From assembly GCA_963921825.1 (NCBI GenBank), contig OY997588.1, positions 133,951,203 to 134,015,202 of the forward strand: DNA of 64,000 nucleotides, in the 5' to 3' direction. Shown piece by piece: positions 24,662-36,254 of this stretch. This DNA comes from Erodium maritimum (lineage: Eukaryota > Streptophyta > Magnoliopsida > Geraniales > Geraniaceae). The position numbers and the translations under genes are program-made. Each line of letters starts with the position of its first letter. The stretch's first letter is position 1. The notes below the pieces were generated by a model. The model searched no databases. It had not been told where the DNA came from and worked only from the letters and a program-made list of their open reading frames with translations.

Positions 24662-25079
24662 AACTGTGCGCGCAAATGAAGACGAAGGGCAATAGGGTTA
24701 GATCTGAATTGTGCCAGGCGTGGCGCGGTGCTGGGCTTGGGCCCGTGCGGTTGAGTGAGCCCAAACTGGTCTGACCTAGTCTGATTCCTTTCCCCTTTTT
24801 TTGATTTTCTTTTCTTCTCTTATTTTTTTTTGCAAAAAGAAATCGATCCAAAATTTTAATCCGCTTTCCAACCCCGACGTTCCAAACGAATCCTTTTAAT
24901 ATTTTAGTTATTTTAACTGAGGCGGTCTTCACAATAATCCGATACCCCCATTTAACACACGTATAACGGCATCTTAGGTTACATAAACAGCTCCTCCCGT
25001 ACACATCAGGAGGAAAACAACGACAATAGTTGATAAGCTCAATAAAACAAAACCAAAAATCTAAATACCTAATTGGATG

Positions 25080-27110
25080 GTGGTCTCGGCTTATTGTCCG
25101 GCGAACAAAGTCTTCCCAAGGGACGTGACCCAGCCATATGGCCCCGAACTCGAGGTGAGAAGGATATCTAAGACCTGCTCAATTGACGAACCACCTGTCA
25201 TGGCTCCCGACGAGACTGTTTGACAACCTTCACCGATATTCTAGAGGATGATGGGTGGTACCCTTCTTTTGCATCAAGGTTAATAGTCATTAGTTCAAAC
25301 ACCCTCTTCTACACTATATTTGAGGGAAACGGCTCGCTTAGCTTTATCCCTTCACGTCCTTGGCTTTACGGGGGGCTTTGGGTGATTTTGGAGCTTGATC
25401 TTCTTTTTTGGTCTTCGGTAAGTGGTTTGTCTGGCCCCTCTTAGGGGGTGACTCATCCTTGAGTCCGGGCAACTGCAACGGAGTGATAAACTGTATAGTT
25501 AGATGTTGTGGCAGGGGCGGAGCATGTTTTGTCATTGGTTTGGGGTCCATGTCTATAGGTTACCCTAAATCCCAAAATGGCTCGGGTTAGGCAAGACAGT
25601 AGGTCAAACAAGTATCAGAGACAGGTTAGATACTACTGATCTCTTCCCGACACTTTCCCGTCCTCCTAAATTCAATGGCGTTGCGTTCCTACTTTTTTGT
25701 TCCTTAGGCAAGACTGTGGATCAAAATTCCTTCGATCTCCAATTTGGGGAACCCATTCCCCGATAGAGTGTTGGTTCAACCCGAGAGTTGTATCCCGAGA
25801 GGCTCCCTAGGGTGTTCCCGTGAGTGGTTGGCTAGAAGTAAGGGTCGTTCCCCTTACGTTTATGAGATCCATTATCGGCGGTGAAGGAGAAGTTGCTTCC
25901 TAGTCTAACCGGAAGTAACCATCCGTCTGGAACCTCGTAGAGCCCGAAGGTCGTCAGAAAATCTTATTACATGTCGGTCAATCCCCAGTATGACCGCCAT
26001 GCAATCTCTTTTTAAATGACTCAAACGGTCGCATCTGTAGCAAAAATATGGGAGCTTCTCATACTGAAGTGGGGCAATAATGGGCTCAAAATAGCCTTAA
26101 AACTGAAGTCGGAGGGGTCGTCGGAGAGGTTTGATAGCGTCCAACTTCGTTCGGAGCAATAGGAACATATCTCATCCCCAAAATTGAGCTAGAGCCGCAA
26201 CCTCAACTTCCTTCCCCAGGTTGGAGACGATGAGTTCTCATATTTGAGAAGTCCTAGCCTCTACTGGGATTTCGAAAGCTCTTACAGTGATGCAGATATG
26301 CTTAAACACCAATGATTCAGGCTGAGTTCTTGGTGGCAATGGTGTAAGGAAAAACGCCTTTCCATGATAGGACCACAGCTCCCTAACCCAAATCGCATCC
26401 AAAGAGGCTTGGGACGAAAAGAAGAAAGCAATAATACAGTCTATGAGGGGTTGAGAAAACAGTCCCTGGACGTCCCAAGTAGAAGCAATTAGACCATAGA
26501 GGATTTTTTGTCTTACCCTCTTGTCGACGAGAAGGCGGTCGGCGAGGGCGTATTTGTATCTAGCGTCATCCATAGATGGGATCGTGTTGTTCGGAACCTC
26601 AATGCTTACGTCGTCCTCATCTAAAAACTCATTTGGTTCTCTATTGATGGAGACCCCAGTGAGCTTGGTTTGGATGTTCTCGAGAGATTCCAGAGTGACA
26701 CTATCGTTTGTGGAGGCTATGCACGTTGTTGTTGAGTGAAGCAAGGAGCAACTATATGAGGTTTAAAGGTTAGAGATGGGGGGGGGGGGGGGAGATGGTC
26801 GGTCGCTGCTAAGGAGTAGTACTAAAGGGAAGAGTAGAGATGTGGAAGTGGACGAAGTGGGTGGGGGGGATGGTCATTTGTTGGTGAGGAGTACCACTAG
26901 AAGGAAGAGTAGAGATAGTGGAAGTGGACGAAGTGGGGGAAGGAAGTAAGGGTGTTGCTTGATGAAGCTCGGCCATACTCCGACAAAGAGACGATGAGGA
27001 AGAGTAAGAAGGAAGCTTCATCGTCACTTGTCTTGAGAAGGAAAGAAAGGATGTGAGAGGAACAGACTTAGAGCACGCGGGTGAGAGGCTCAAGACCCTC
27101 TTATTCCATA
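25080..27110 (-). pseudogene. LINE 5' region with ORF1 (DUF4283 and zinc knuckle), degenerate
   Basis: On the minus strand, an open stretch at 26744-26238 encodes the DUF4283-type N-terminal domain of plant LINE ORF1 (ARYKYALADRLLVDKR..., ELWSYHGKAFFLTPLPP). Beyond a frameshift, at about 26063-26000, follows the CCHC knuckle YEKLPYFCYRCDRLSHLKRDC. A Pro/Lys-rich tail continues to about 25.34 kb. ORF1 proteins of this kind bind the LINE RNA. A CT-rich 5' untranslated region at 26750-27110 contains a duplicated segment of about 40 bases (26828 and 26903 on the plus strand) and a 15-G run near 26778-26792. No ORF2 is seen. Ends and target duplication not resolved. Confidence 0.75.
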
Positions 27111-27325
27111 ATTTAGATTACTATACAAGGAAAAATTTAATAAACAACCCAAAAACACATACTTAACAATATTTAGATTTTCTCAAAAAAAAAAATATGT
27201 TCCATTACGAATCATCCATCAGCATTCTTTAGAATATGGGTAAGTAGTATGACCATTAATGTCTTGTACTAACATCAGAATAGTTTGTCATCAACATGAA
27301 TAAACATAAAACTGATGCAAGACAA

Positions 27326-27765
<440 letters not shown>

Positions 27766-28079
27766 CTACCAATATACATAACACAGTGTTCGGTATGAAT
27801 AATGACAACAACTTTCCAACCCAAAATCAAGTTCATACCAAGGACAAAAAACCACGTGCTATAGATAAAATAGTGTATACGGCTAGTATTGTGATATCAT
27901 CATGAGTGAACCATACAGTTAAAGTGCAGAACTGCTCGCTTACTTCAAACTTTAAAATCATTTCATACCGAGGACGATGCATTAGCTTCTCAATTCTTCC
28001 AGTGTATATTCTACTTCCTCTTTCTGAAAATAAGTGTCGGATAGAAGATCTCTAGACTACCTTCTCCGCATGTTGTCTT

Positions 28080-30516
28080 GCCGAGGAGGAAGCGATGGAA
28101 GTCATGGTGCCCTACACCCCGACGAACCCTCAGGTGTTGGCGCGTCTCGATTTCGACATGGTGGGTCGCTTGAGCATGGGTCTGATGGTTAAGGACCTAG
28201 AACCGGACACCTTCGATGTCTACTTTGTATCTTAGGTGGCTAGGACCTGGGTTCGTCGTAGTGAGTTTTGATGCTTTCACGGTCACCCGCTGCTGCTAGG
28301 TGAGATCACTGACCCAGTGGCTTAGGAGCTCCCTCGGTTGGACCGCCCCAGTTACAAGTCCACGCTCAGGGGAATCCCGCCCCTATCCGAACGAGGGCTA
28401 CTAGGGAAGTGATAGGGGCTATACTAAGAGAGTATGTGGATGCCCCATGTGATATGTGGGGTCTATGCTGGGGTGGTATGGTGATAGTTCGGTTCTGGAT
28501 GGACATTCAGCTACCTCTCCGGCGTACCTGATCATGCCCTTTCGGGATTTCCCAGACCCGGTGAGAGTCACCTTGACATATGAACGCCTCCCGACATTCT
28601 GCTTCAACTGCGGGAGACTCAGTCATATGGTCCGACATTGTGATTGGGAGGTGCCACGGACGCCCCGCTTTGATGAGTCGGTCCTAGAGTTCAAGTCCGC
28701 CAAGGTGGACAAATCGTACGCCACGAATTGGGGAAAGGAAGTGCCTCCACCACCGTCGGGGTTTGCAACATTGGTCTCGGACACGCTACCTAATATTGGG
28801 TCATCTTGGAGGAAGGAACCCCTGGTAACCCCGAACATGGTACCTGGCCTGGTTCTTGGGTTTCAAGGCCGCTTCGGGGTGATGCCTTACCCTCGAAGCC
28901 TCTATCAGTCTTCAGATATAGGCCTCTCTGGGTCTTCAGAGATAGGCCTCCTTGGGTCTTCATAGATAAGCCTCCTTTTGTCTGTCCCATTTGGGAAGTT
29001 CAAGGCTCGTAGGGCCAGAAGAGGGATACATCGAGTGAGCCGTGGGAGGATCAAGCGAGGGCTGGGAACCAGCCCCACCATGAAGGATGTTAGGTATCTC
29101 GGGCTTCATGGACCTACTCGGGGAGGGGTCCCTAGTTCGAGCCATACCTCTCACTCAGACTGTCAAGTTCAAGTTCGGTTGCTCACAATATGAAATGAGT
29201 CCTTGGAAAGCATGGACCAAGCAGCGTTTGGGCACCACTTGGAGCGGTTCTTGGCAGTTTGGAATCTTTGAATTTTATTTTTGTTCTAGTTTCGATTTCA
29301 TTTCCTGCTTTAGTTTTTTTATCATCAAATATTATTAATGTCTAAGTCTTTGAAAAAAGACGAGGATAAGGGATCTACCCTCCAACAAACAAACCACAAC
29401 AGGAACCAAAGGGTCTGAGACATGCCTCAAGAACCCTAACAACAGTCTAAGAATTTTACAGACATGTAGTACACCAAACAACAACAAAACAGAGATCTGA
29501 AATCTAAATATCCCCACCATGAAGCCCAAGAACAGAGGCCAAAGGCCTATAGCCAGTAAAAATAAAAAAGAAAACGAAAAGGAGAAGCGGACCAATGACC
29601 AACCTCTTAAGATTGGGGCCAACACCGCCAGAACAGAATGGAAACGCAAACCCAAAATCCATCATCGGAGAAGACGAATAAAAGGGTATGACGCTTACCA
29701 AACACTACGACCCGCCTTCAGACGACGAAGGAGGAAGAAAGCACCACCACTGGAACTGCAAAGTAAATCCCAGCCACCCCACAAATCACTACTCAACTAC
29801 TGCAAAGTAACCCGCTGGAGACCAGCATCACCGACGATCCAAATGAGAGTTAGACTCCAAACCAACCACAAGCTTCCTCTGGTCGAAGCAAGAGAAGAGA
29901 GAGGGGCTAAGATCCGAGACGAAGCCGAGAGGAACAGGACAGAGGGTGGCAAACCCGGAACCCCGCACCACCATCAGATCTACCCCATGGACCTAGATCT
30001 ATCTCAAGAGTTTCTTCCCTGGTGCCATAACCGACACCGAACCACCAGACACCGCCGGAACCAACTCCATAACTAGAGTGAAATAGGAGAAGAAGGGGTT
30101 GGCAACTGACCCACCAACGAGTAGATTTGAAGCAATATGGGATTCAGGGAGAGAGGGGAACATAGGAGAGGCCAGAGAACAATAGGGGGAAAGGGTGAGG
30201 AGGGCGAGAGGAAGAAGAGAACGGCTACCGGTGATTATCTAGCAACAAGTATTGTCGAGAAAATCAATGGTGGCCACTCGAGTCAGATCTAGGGTTATGA
30301 GTTTTAAAGAGAGAAATGGAGAGGAAAATCTAGAGATAGAAAGCATTAGATTGTAACTGAGTATTCATTGTCAAGGAGTATGGTATTTTCTGTTTTAATT
30401 ATGTTTGCTGGTTCCCACGATCGTTTTCTGTCGGACCGATTCCTTTGTCTAAGGGTTATTGGATCATTATTCCGTTATGGGCTATAGCCGTTGTAATAAC
30501 TCTTGTTTTATATTAG
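28080..30516 (+). mobile_element. LINE family A, plus copy: ORF1 and 3' UTR, no ORF2
   Basis: An ORF1-like region starts near 28093 and leads to a well-preserved zinc knuckle (YERLPTFCFNCGRLSHMVRHC, about 28577-28640) followed by EVPRTPRFDESVLEF. Frame shifts and stops interrupt it. ORF1 runs to about 29190 and passes directly into a T-rich 3' untranslated region (29240-29313, resuming at 30385-30516 after the insertion of R2). The same ORF1 end and 3' UTR (GGTTATTGGATNATTAT) are found on the minus strand at 37.49-38.2 kb. No reverse transcriptase lies between. A 3' oligo-A tail is not visible in this copy. Confidence 0.78.
29314..30384 (-). mobile_element. R2: short oligo-A retroposon inside LINE A, minus strand
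   Basis: The 3' UTR of LINE A is split here. The insert has an oligo-T end at 29314-29320 (A-tail on the minus strand, ...TTTGATGATAAAAAAA) and a CT-rich, GC-richer 5' half toward 30.3 kb (on the minus strand, a leader beginning with TTTCTATCTCTAG and an AACCCTAGATC motif). Diverged flanks TTTCCTGCTTTAG (left) and TTTTCTGTTTTAAT (right) look like an aged target duplication. It has a 185-codon open frame on the plus strand (29519-30076) with no domain. Its composition and length (about 1.07 kb) match R1, R3 and R4. Confidence 0.6.
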
Positions 30517-31032
30517 GGAAAACTACAGATGACTACTCTTAAGTTGGCACGTTTAACCGATGGTTACCTTAAAGTTTAAAAATAATTGATGCCGACCCTA
30601 AAGTTACAAGTTGTAATCAAAAGCCGAGTCTCTTTTTCCATCCAAAATTTGTTACATTTTTTTCTGAATTACCCAAAATACCCTCAAATGTTACTCAAAT
30701 TTGCATCCACTACCCTTCAACCCCTAAACATAATTCACTTTTCAATTCTTTTTTCATTAAATTTTTTTCTTTTCTATTTCTTTTTTCTTTGTTTACATTT
30801 TTTTCAATTTTATATTTTTTAATTCTAAATATTTAATTTAAAAATATATAAATAATTACAAAATATCATTGCTAAACCTAATAAATATATACTTTAATCT
30901 TCTAGAGTGAAGTTCAGGAAGATAAATTGCACAATGGGACAAAAACTTAGAAGAGACGTGAGAAAATCAAATGAATTTGATAACATTAGGCAGATCTTGC
31001 GTAAATACCAACACAACACTAAACAAAATAAC
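30517..31032. other. AT-rich stretch, no gene
   Basis: It begins with GGGAAAACTACAGATGACTAC...AAGTTGGCACG, a style of sequence common at plant DNA-transposon ends. No inverted partner was found nearby. The rest is strongly AT-rich. Confidence 0.4.
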
Positions 31033-31052
31033 GAGTGATCCAACCATCAAAA

Positions 31053-32338
31053 GCTCTTTAACTAGTTGCAAAAGAAAGAAGAGAGAGATCTGTTACAAAC
31101 CCTAGTTTTACCTCACCCGATCGTCGTCGTCGGCTGTTGCCATGGCTCCGGCCAGGTGACCTTTCGGCGGTGTCCCTCTCCTCCCTCTCATCCCTCACTT
31201 TCGTCACATCATGGTTTTTTTCTTTCTCAAAGCTCTTTTGAAAATCCTAGCCCATCCACACCTCGTCGTCGTCGGTTGCGGCCATGGCTCCGCTCGTGCG
31301 AGCTACCGACGGCGTTCCTCTCCTCTCCATCCTCCCCTCTTTCTGGACTTATATCGTCGAGCTTGTCATCGGAGTGTGTCAGATCTGAAGCTCCAACCTT
31401 CGATGCCGGAGTAGAGTCCTCGCCGGTGCGGACCGAGCCACCTCTCTCCGGCCTGGGCGAGCTGCACCTCTTCGCCTCCACTTCCAGCCACGAATCGGAG
31501 TTCGCCCTACCGCTGAAGCAGTCCGTTGACTCCGTCTGCCAGCGTCTCCCCTTGTTGTCCTCCTTAATCCACCGCCGTCCATGGGTCAGTTTCGACCCCC
31601 ACCTGACCTCCCCCGACCAGATCCACTACTCCTCACCTCATACCATCCTTCCCCCACCCTTCTCCGACCTTTTGTCGACCAGACCCACCTTTCCCCTTTT
31701 GCCCATACACCCCTCTGCCCCTACCCATTATCCCGACCACGACGACGAAGGTTGGATGCCTGCTCCCCCCTTCGGTTTTATCTTCCGAATAAGACGACAA
31801 CTCCTCCGGTCGAGCCTCTCTGCTTTGTCCCTTCTCCGGCCAAACAGTTAGATCTGCATCCAGTTTTCGTCGAAACACCGCAGTCCGAGCTGTTCAACCG
31901 TGCTTCTGCTTTCGTGTTTATCCGACCAGATCCGTGCACCATCCCTCAGCGGATCAGATCTACACCCGAAGACACTGCCCTCCTCGCCTCAGACTTCGGT
32001 GGACGGTCGCGAGTAGTGTTTGGTCGTCGCTTTTGTTTATGTTGTTTGTAGTTTGTTGTTCCCCCTATCAGATCTTTGGTAGGTGTGGTGCTGCCTCTGG
32101 TGGCGTGTCCAGTCAAGTATTTCTTTCGAAAGATCTTTTCGGAGAGTTGATAAGAAAGATCGACTTGGTAGTTGTAGTGTGTCTAGACGCTGGGTCACTC
32201 TTTTCGAGAGTTATTCATCGTGTTGGTCGTCTCTCGAATTCTCGAGAATGACCATCGAATGCAACGCTTATGTTGAACGGTTGTATTGGTTTGTTTGTAA
32301 GATTTGTTAATTATTAATGAATCTTTATGTCCAAAAAA
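31053..32338 (+). mobile_element. R3: retroposon with perfect 20-bp target duplication
   Basis: A perfect direct repeat GAGTGATCCAACCATCAAAA flanks the insert at 31033-31052 and 32339-32358. The insert of 1286 bases ends ...CTTTATGTCCAAAAAA, an oligo-A tail. Long target duplication plus A-tail is the mark of LINE-type target-primed insertion. Inside, the 5' half is CT- and GC-rich with an imperfect internal direct repeat (CGTCGTCGTCGGNTG...CCATGGCTCCG at about 31122 and 31264), and the 3' half is T-rich. A 261-codon open frame (31066-31851) is Ser/Pro/Leu-rich without a domain. It carries no reverse transcriptase, so it was mobilised in trans or is a retro-copied host transcript. Confidence 0.88.
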
Positions 32339-32358
32339 GAGTGATCCAACCATCAAAA

Positions 32359-33316
32359 AGGTACAACTCATAAGAAATAAACCTGAGAATATTTTTGTTA
32401 CAATTGTTGGACAAAGCTATAGCTAGCCCACCTTAGCTAGGTGGGCGTGTCACATTTTGGTTGAAACTCAAAAAACAAGAATATGCCCTAACGCTAACAC
32501 TACCAATATTGATATCATCCCCAACTCTGGCCCTACCCATTATTAGTAGACTAACAAAATAGACAATAGGGTACTCTCCACGACAGAGCCAACCCACTAG
32601 TACCGGTAAAGCAGAATGAGATTTCATCCAATCCCACCACTCAAAATATACCCAAACCTATTTTGAGCCTCTATTCATTGCTTCTATTCAACGCTTCCAA
32701 ACTCAAAACCAATATTGAGTACCAATCAGAATGAGCCTATCACTCAACAAATTTGACAAATTGTGCCATAAAAATGATCATTCAAAATGAGACCTTTCCT
32801 AAATCCAATATTCCTCGACAGACCCTTCAAGCTCATCACCTAATCACTTGCCAAATGCTACTATGTCTTCTTCCACCAAAAACACTTCTGAGTCAACTAC
32901 TCATTACACAACCTCCACATGAAACGCTTTTTTGAAAGAAACACGGTGCGATCAAAGCTCAACACTTTATTCCGATAATAAAACCCATTCAAACGAACAG
33001 ACTCCACTGATTCATATGCCCCAGAGCAGTCTAAAGAGAGCTACGACTTCGACATAGAATCAACAAAACAGAGCTTCACAAGTTATGCATTTACAAACCC
33101 ATCTAAACATCAATTCTTTCGTTTCAATTTCAGTTTCCTAATTGTACGCCATAATTACAAAACATGAACAAGAAATTGGGAAAATGAAAGTGAAAATAAG
33201 ATGAAAGCATAACGATGTCGATTTGAAAATAAGATGAAAGCATAACGATGTCGATTTTATTGATAAAGTAAGGTACGAAGTATTGAGTACATAATTTAAG
33301 ATACATCCCTTAAAAT
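32359..33316. other. AT-rich intergenic stretch
   Basis: No gene seen apart from short unsupported open frames. It holds the 33-bp tandem duplication listed next. Confidence 0.5.
33191..33256. repeat. Perfect 33-bp tandem duplication
   Basis: TGAAAATAAGATGAAAGCAT... (33191-33223) is repeated exactly at 33224-33256. On the minus strand the junction contains CAATAAAATCG just beyond it (about 33253-33264), a candidate poly(A) signal for the small open frame upstream. Confidence 0.9.
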
Positions 33317-33526
33317 CTAGATTATAGTCTGAAATCTCCGTAAATAAGTGTATCTACGCTCGGAATCGTAATAATCATGGTCGCTTTGTATCGCAGTTGA
33401 ACAAATCAGTAATATACATAAACAGAATATACTAATGATAACTATTACATGTATATACTTAGGGGATTCGGCCCTATTCTCGTGAGTAGGCGCGTAGATC
33501 GTTTTACCGATCTCGACTCGAGTCAT
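33317..33526 (-). CDS. Candidate 69-residue single-pass membrane protein, unidentified
   Basis: From the ATG at 33526 the minus strand encodes MTRVEIGKTIYAPTHENRAE, then a clear hydrophobic helix (about residues 29-47: HVIVIISIFCLCILLICST), then a charged, Tyr-rich tail (SDHDYYDSERRYTYLRRF). A TTG three codons earlier is not needed. I recognise no family. The LINE C insertion sits about 12-24 bases upstream of the ATG, separating it from any original promoter. It may be a real small gene, the last exon of a broken gene, or chance. Confidence 0.3.
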   Translation of the reverse strand: MTRVEIGKTIYAPTHENRAESPKYIHVIVIISIFCLCILLICSTAIQSDHDYYDSERRYTYLRRFQTII

Positions 33527-33590
33527 CCTGTTCAACTAAGTTACATCTTTTTTTTATAAGCTCGAAAACTTATTAAGAAGAGACTCTTTT

Positions 33591-34970
33591 TACATAAAAA
33601 TATCGTGGAAAAAGCGCTCTGCAAACTCTAGCCAGGGTCACCATAACCCCTCGTGGTCAATCTCACCGTCGCTGATCCCTGATCGACGTTGGTTTTATTC
33701 TCTGCTTTCATCCGGCCAATCGTCGCCTGTCACGCGTCCCGGCCTACGTCCATGTCCCACCATTGTCACCAAACCGATCTCCAAAACTCTAACTCTGTTA
33801 GGGCACCGCCGTCACCGACGGATCGCCCCCGGGTCTCTGCTCCTCCCTCCGGCTCGGCACTACAGCACAACATCACAGCTCAGCGCCGTCGTCCCTGGAT
33901 CACGAAAGGACGGTTGCATCAGCCCTCGTTTCTGGGGCGTCATCCTCTCCCCGATCACTTGGTCGGCCTACATCATCGGGCCGCCGACGCTCGGCCATTA
34001 GGGATGCGTCATGGACCTGCCCCCGAGCAGCATCTCGGACGGTATCAACAGCATGTACCTGGTCGCCAGTTAGGGCGTTGCTGTCCGGAATCGGCATGGC
34101 GCCCGTTCGAACCATATCGGGGCGATCATCCCTCTTAGCTGACGTCCAACTCTCCGCCGAAACAAGCCGATCAATGGCCACACTTGGTGGCGTCTCCACC
34201 AGGGCTTGCAGCGCCACCGCCGCTGACTCCTCCGATGGCTGCTGATCCTCGGGTTCAATGGTATGCACCACCAATGCCACCGGCCAAGCGTCGTGGCCCG
34301 AAACCCTCGAGGTCCGGGACAATGACTGTGATTGTTCCGATGGAAGGATCCCCTGAACTGATGCATCCGAGCCGCCCTAGGACTCTTGTACGTCGGTATA
34401 CTCAGGAGGGAATACTGGTGGTTCGTCGAGGTATATCGCGGTACAACCCTGTAATTGGTCCCCGACCATGGAAGGCCAAGACGGGGAAGGGGACAGGAGC
34501 ATCCGATGGAGCGCCATGCACACAAGAGCAAAAGGAAGCCATCAGACTGGACCAGGTCCAGGAAATGCGACCGGGGGTATGACCCCTCGAGGGGAGAATG
34601 ACCTCCCACTGCAGGGGTGGGTTGGGCCTCTTGGGGACTATATCCACAGACCCGAGACTACTGCTGCCGGGAGGTCTCGGGAATTTCGCATTAAAGGTTT
34701 TTTTCCAGTTTATCATTCTGTATTAGGTCGAATAAATTTTTGGCTAGATAGGGTTAGGACTTTGGTCTATTATTTTTTTGAAATTTCGGTACGAGGAACT
34801 CCTAAGTTTGGATTTGTGGGAGTCAAAGCAGACTACTTTTATGGATCCATAAGCGCCTGATGGGCTACGGCCGGTCGGGACACATATCTGGAATCCTGGA
34901 CAGTTATGTCCTACCCTGTAAAGTTGTTGTTCTACAGTAATACATTACCTCATTACTCGTTTTAAAAAAA
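33591..34970 (+). mobile_element. R4: oligo-A retroposon nested in LINE C
   Basis: The decamer AGACTCTTTT lies at 33581-33590 and again at 34971-34980, directly after the oligo-A end (CGTTTTAAAAAAA). The insert of 1380 bases has a GC-rich 5' two-thirds and a T-rich 3' end with the segment GATCCATAAGCGCC...ACATATCTGGAATCC, which matches the 3' part of R1. It contains open frames of up to 179 codons in several frames but no domain. It is a non-autonomous retroposon and younger than LINE C. Confidence 0.75.
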
Positions 34971-36008
34971 AGACTCTTTTCAAGGAGAAAAGGTCAAAGA
35001 CCAAAACAACGATTACAAGGAAGCTCCGGTAAAGAGAGCTAAAAGGATCAAGCATTTTACTAAAAACAAAACAAGGAGCAAAAAAACAGAAAAGGTAACC
35101 CCACCAAACCTCGCCTCATGAAGTTAAAGACGAATCGTCGCCTCTTTCTTCTTGGAAGCCAATGCACGAATTTGAGTCCACGTGTCGGTCCCTTGAGTCG
35201 AGGCTACAGTTTGAGTAAGTTTACCAGTTCGACCTTGCTCAACCTACTTCCCAATGTCTATGGGAGAACAAGTTTTTCCCGATCCAAAGACTGATCCCTT
35301 GGTTTACACTAAATGGTATAAAAACCTTATAAGTGCTTGGGAGGCCGACTCTCCCGTTTCCGCGGTTTGAGAAGGGCCTCTTTCCAAGGGCTACCCTCCG
35401 AGGGACCACCAATATCATCTGGACATCCTTCGCACTACCCTTATCTTGAAACGAGTCACTGATTGTCTGAAACGGTTCAATATTTGTCTAACTCAGATCA
35501 TGGGTTGCCTGAACCAACCCACACTGGTCATGGGCTTCCTCCACACAATTCTTATTTTCCACATTACATGGATCAATGTCAAGGACCTTTGGACGAAGCC
35601 CAATCAATTGAGGCCTTGTAACGTGGACATGCGTCAACAACCCGGGATCTTCATGCGATACGTTTTCCTCAATCAGCAAATGAATGTGGTCGTCATCAAC
35701 GAAAATCACGGGATCTCTTTGAGCAACAACACGATCTCAAAAAATCACGGGAGGATCACCAACATCAATCGAATCCGGGCTGAAACAACCAAATCCGAAC
35801 TTCCGACCATCTGAACATCGGAGCAATCTGTTAATGGCAGTGACGGAGAGGTGCTCTGTTCCACGATCTCAAGGGTACGATCAATGTTGGAGCTCCAGTA
35901 AACCTCAAAAGACTGACCAACTACAACCATAGCTACCGCCAAAGAGTCATGGTCCGACAACGACCTGCTTCCTTCTCTAATCCCATAACACAGTTTGATA
36001 TCCATGAT

Positions 36009-36254
36009 CTATTTCGAGCCATTTGTTTTCCAACGTCTGGCAAGAGCTACAAACAACAGATAGACATTCACCTTCAAACCGTTCATACTCTGGACCGCCT
36101 GAAATGCTGCCTCCTTCGAACGGAAACGAACAAACCCGTACATTTGATGCTTACGATTCAGTCGACTAAGTGCAAACGAGGACTCTAACTCTCCAAAAGG
36201 AAAAAACATGTTTCGTAACCAATCCTCTATGGTACCGTAAGGGAGGTTGCACAC
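36009..36254 (-). pseudogene. RRM-type RNA-binding domain of LINE C ORF1
   Basis: The minus strand reads MCNLPYGTIEDWLRNMFFPFGELESSFALSRLNRKHQMYGFVRF and so on: an RNP2-like NLPY, an RNP1-like YGFVRFRS and the alternation of an RRM fold (about residues 3-75). Several plant L1-type LINEs carry such an RRM in ORF1, where it binds the element RNA. It lies between a basic, Lys/Arg/Ser-rich upstream stretch (36632-36276) and degenerate downstream sequence, as in ORF1. A host splicing-factor fragment is the alternative, but the LINE ends around it make that less likely. Confidence 0.7.

Larger units (their letters stand above)
19495..24933 (-). mobile_element. Inverted solo LTR (left half B, right half X), interrupted
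   Basis: A complete LTR in reverse orientation: it begins TGTCACGCCCCAAATC at 19495 (the complement of the GATTTGGGGCGTGACA end) and ends GGCGGTCTTCACA at 24933, that is, TGTGAAGACC on the minus strand. A 5-bp target duplication ATAAT flanks it at 19490-19494 and 24934-24938. Without the nested LTR at 22074-24661 it measures about 2.84 kb. No internal region is present, so it is a solo LTR left by recombination. Its right half matches E1, its left half is of the E3 kind. Confidence 0.9.

Noticed and set aside
26778-26792. The 15-G run as a possible G-quadruplex regulatory site
   Set aside because: A simple homopolymer in a dead LINE leader; length is prone to sequencing error.
30523-30610. 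DNA-transposon terminal repeat (GGGAAAACTACAGATGAC...)
   Set aside because: No inverted partner or target duplication was found in the window.
31066-31851. A 261-codon open frame in R3
   Set aside because: It overlaps other long frames in the same GC-rich segment, has no known domain, and spans an internal direct repeat. Not called as a gene.
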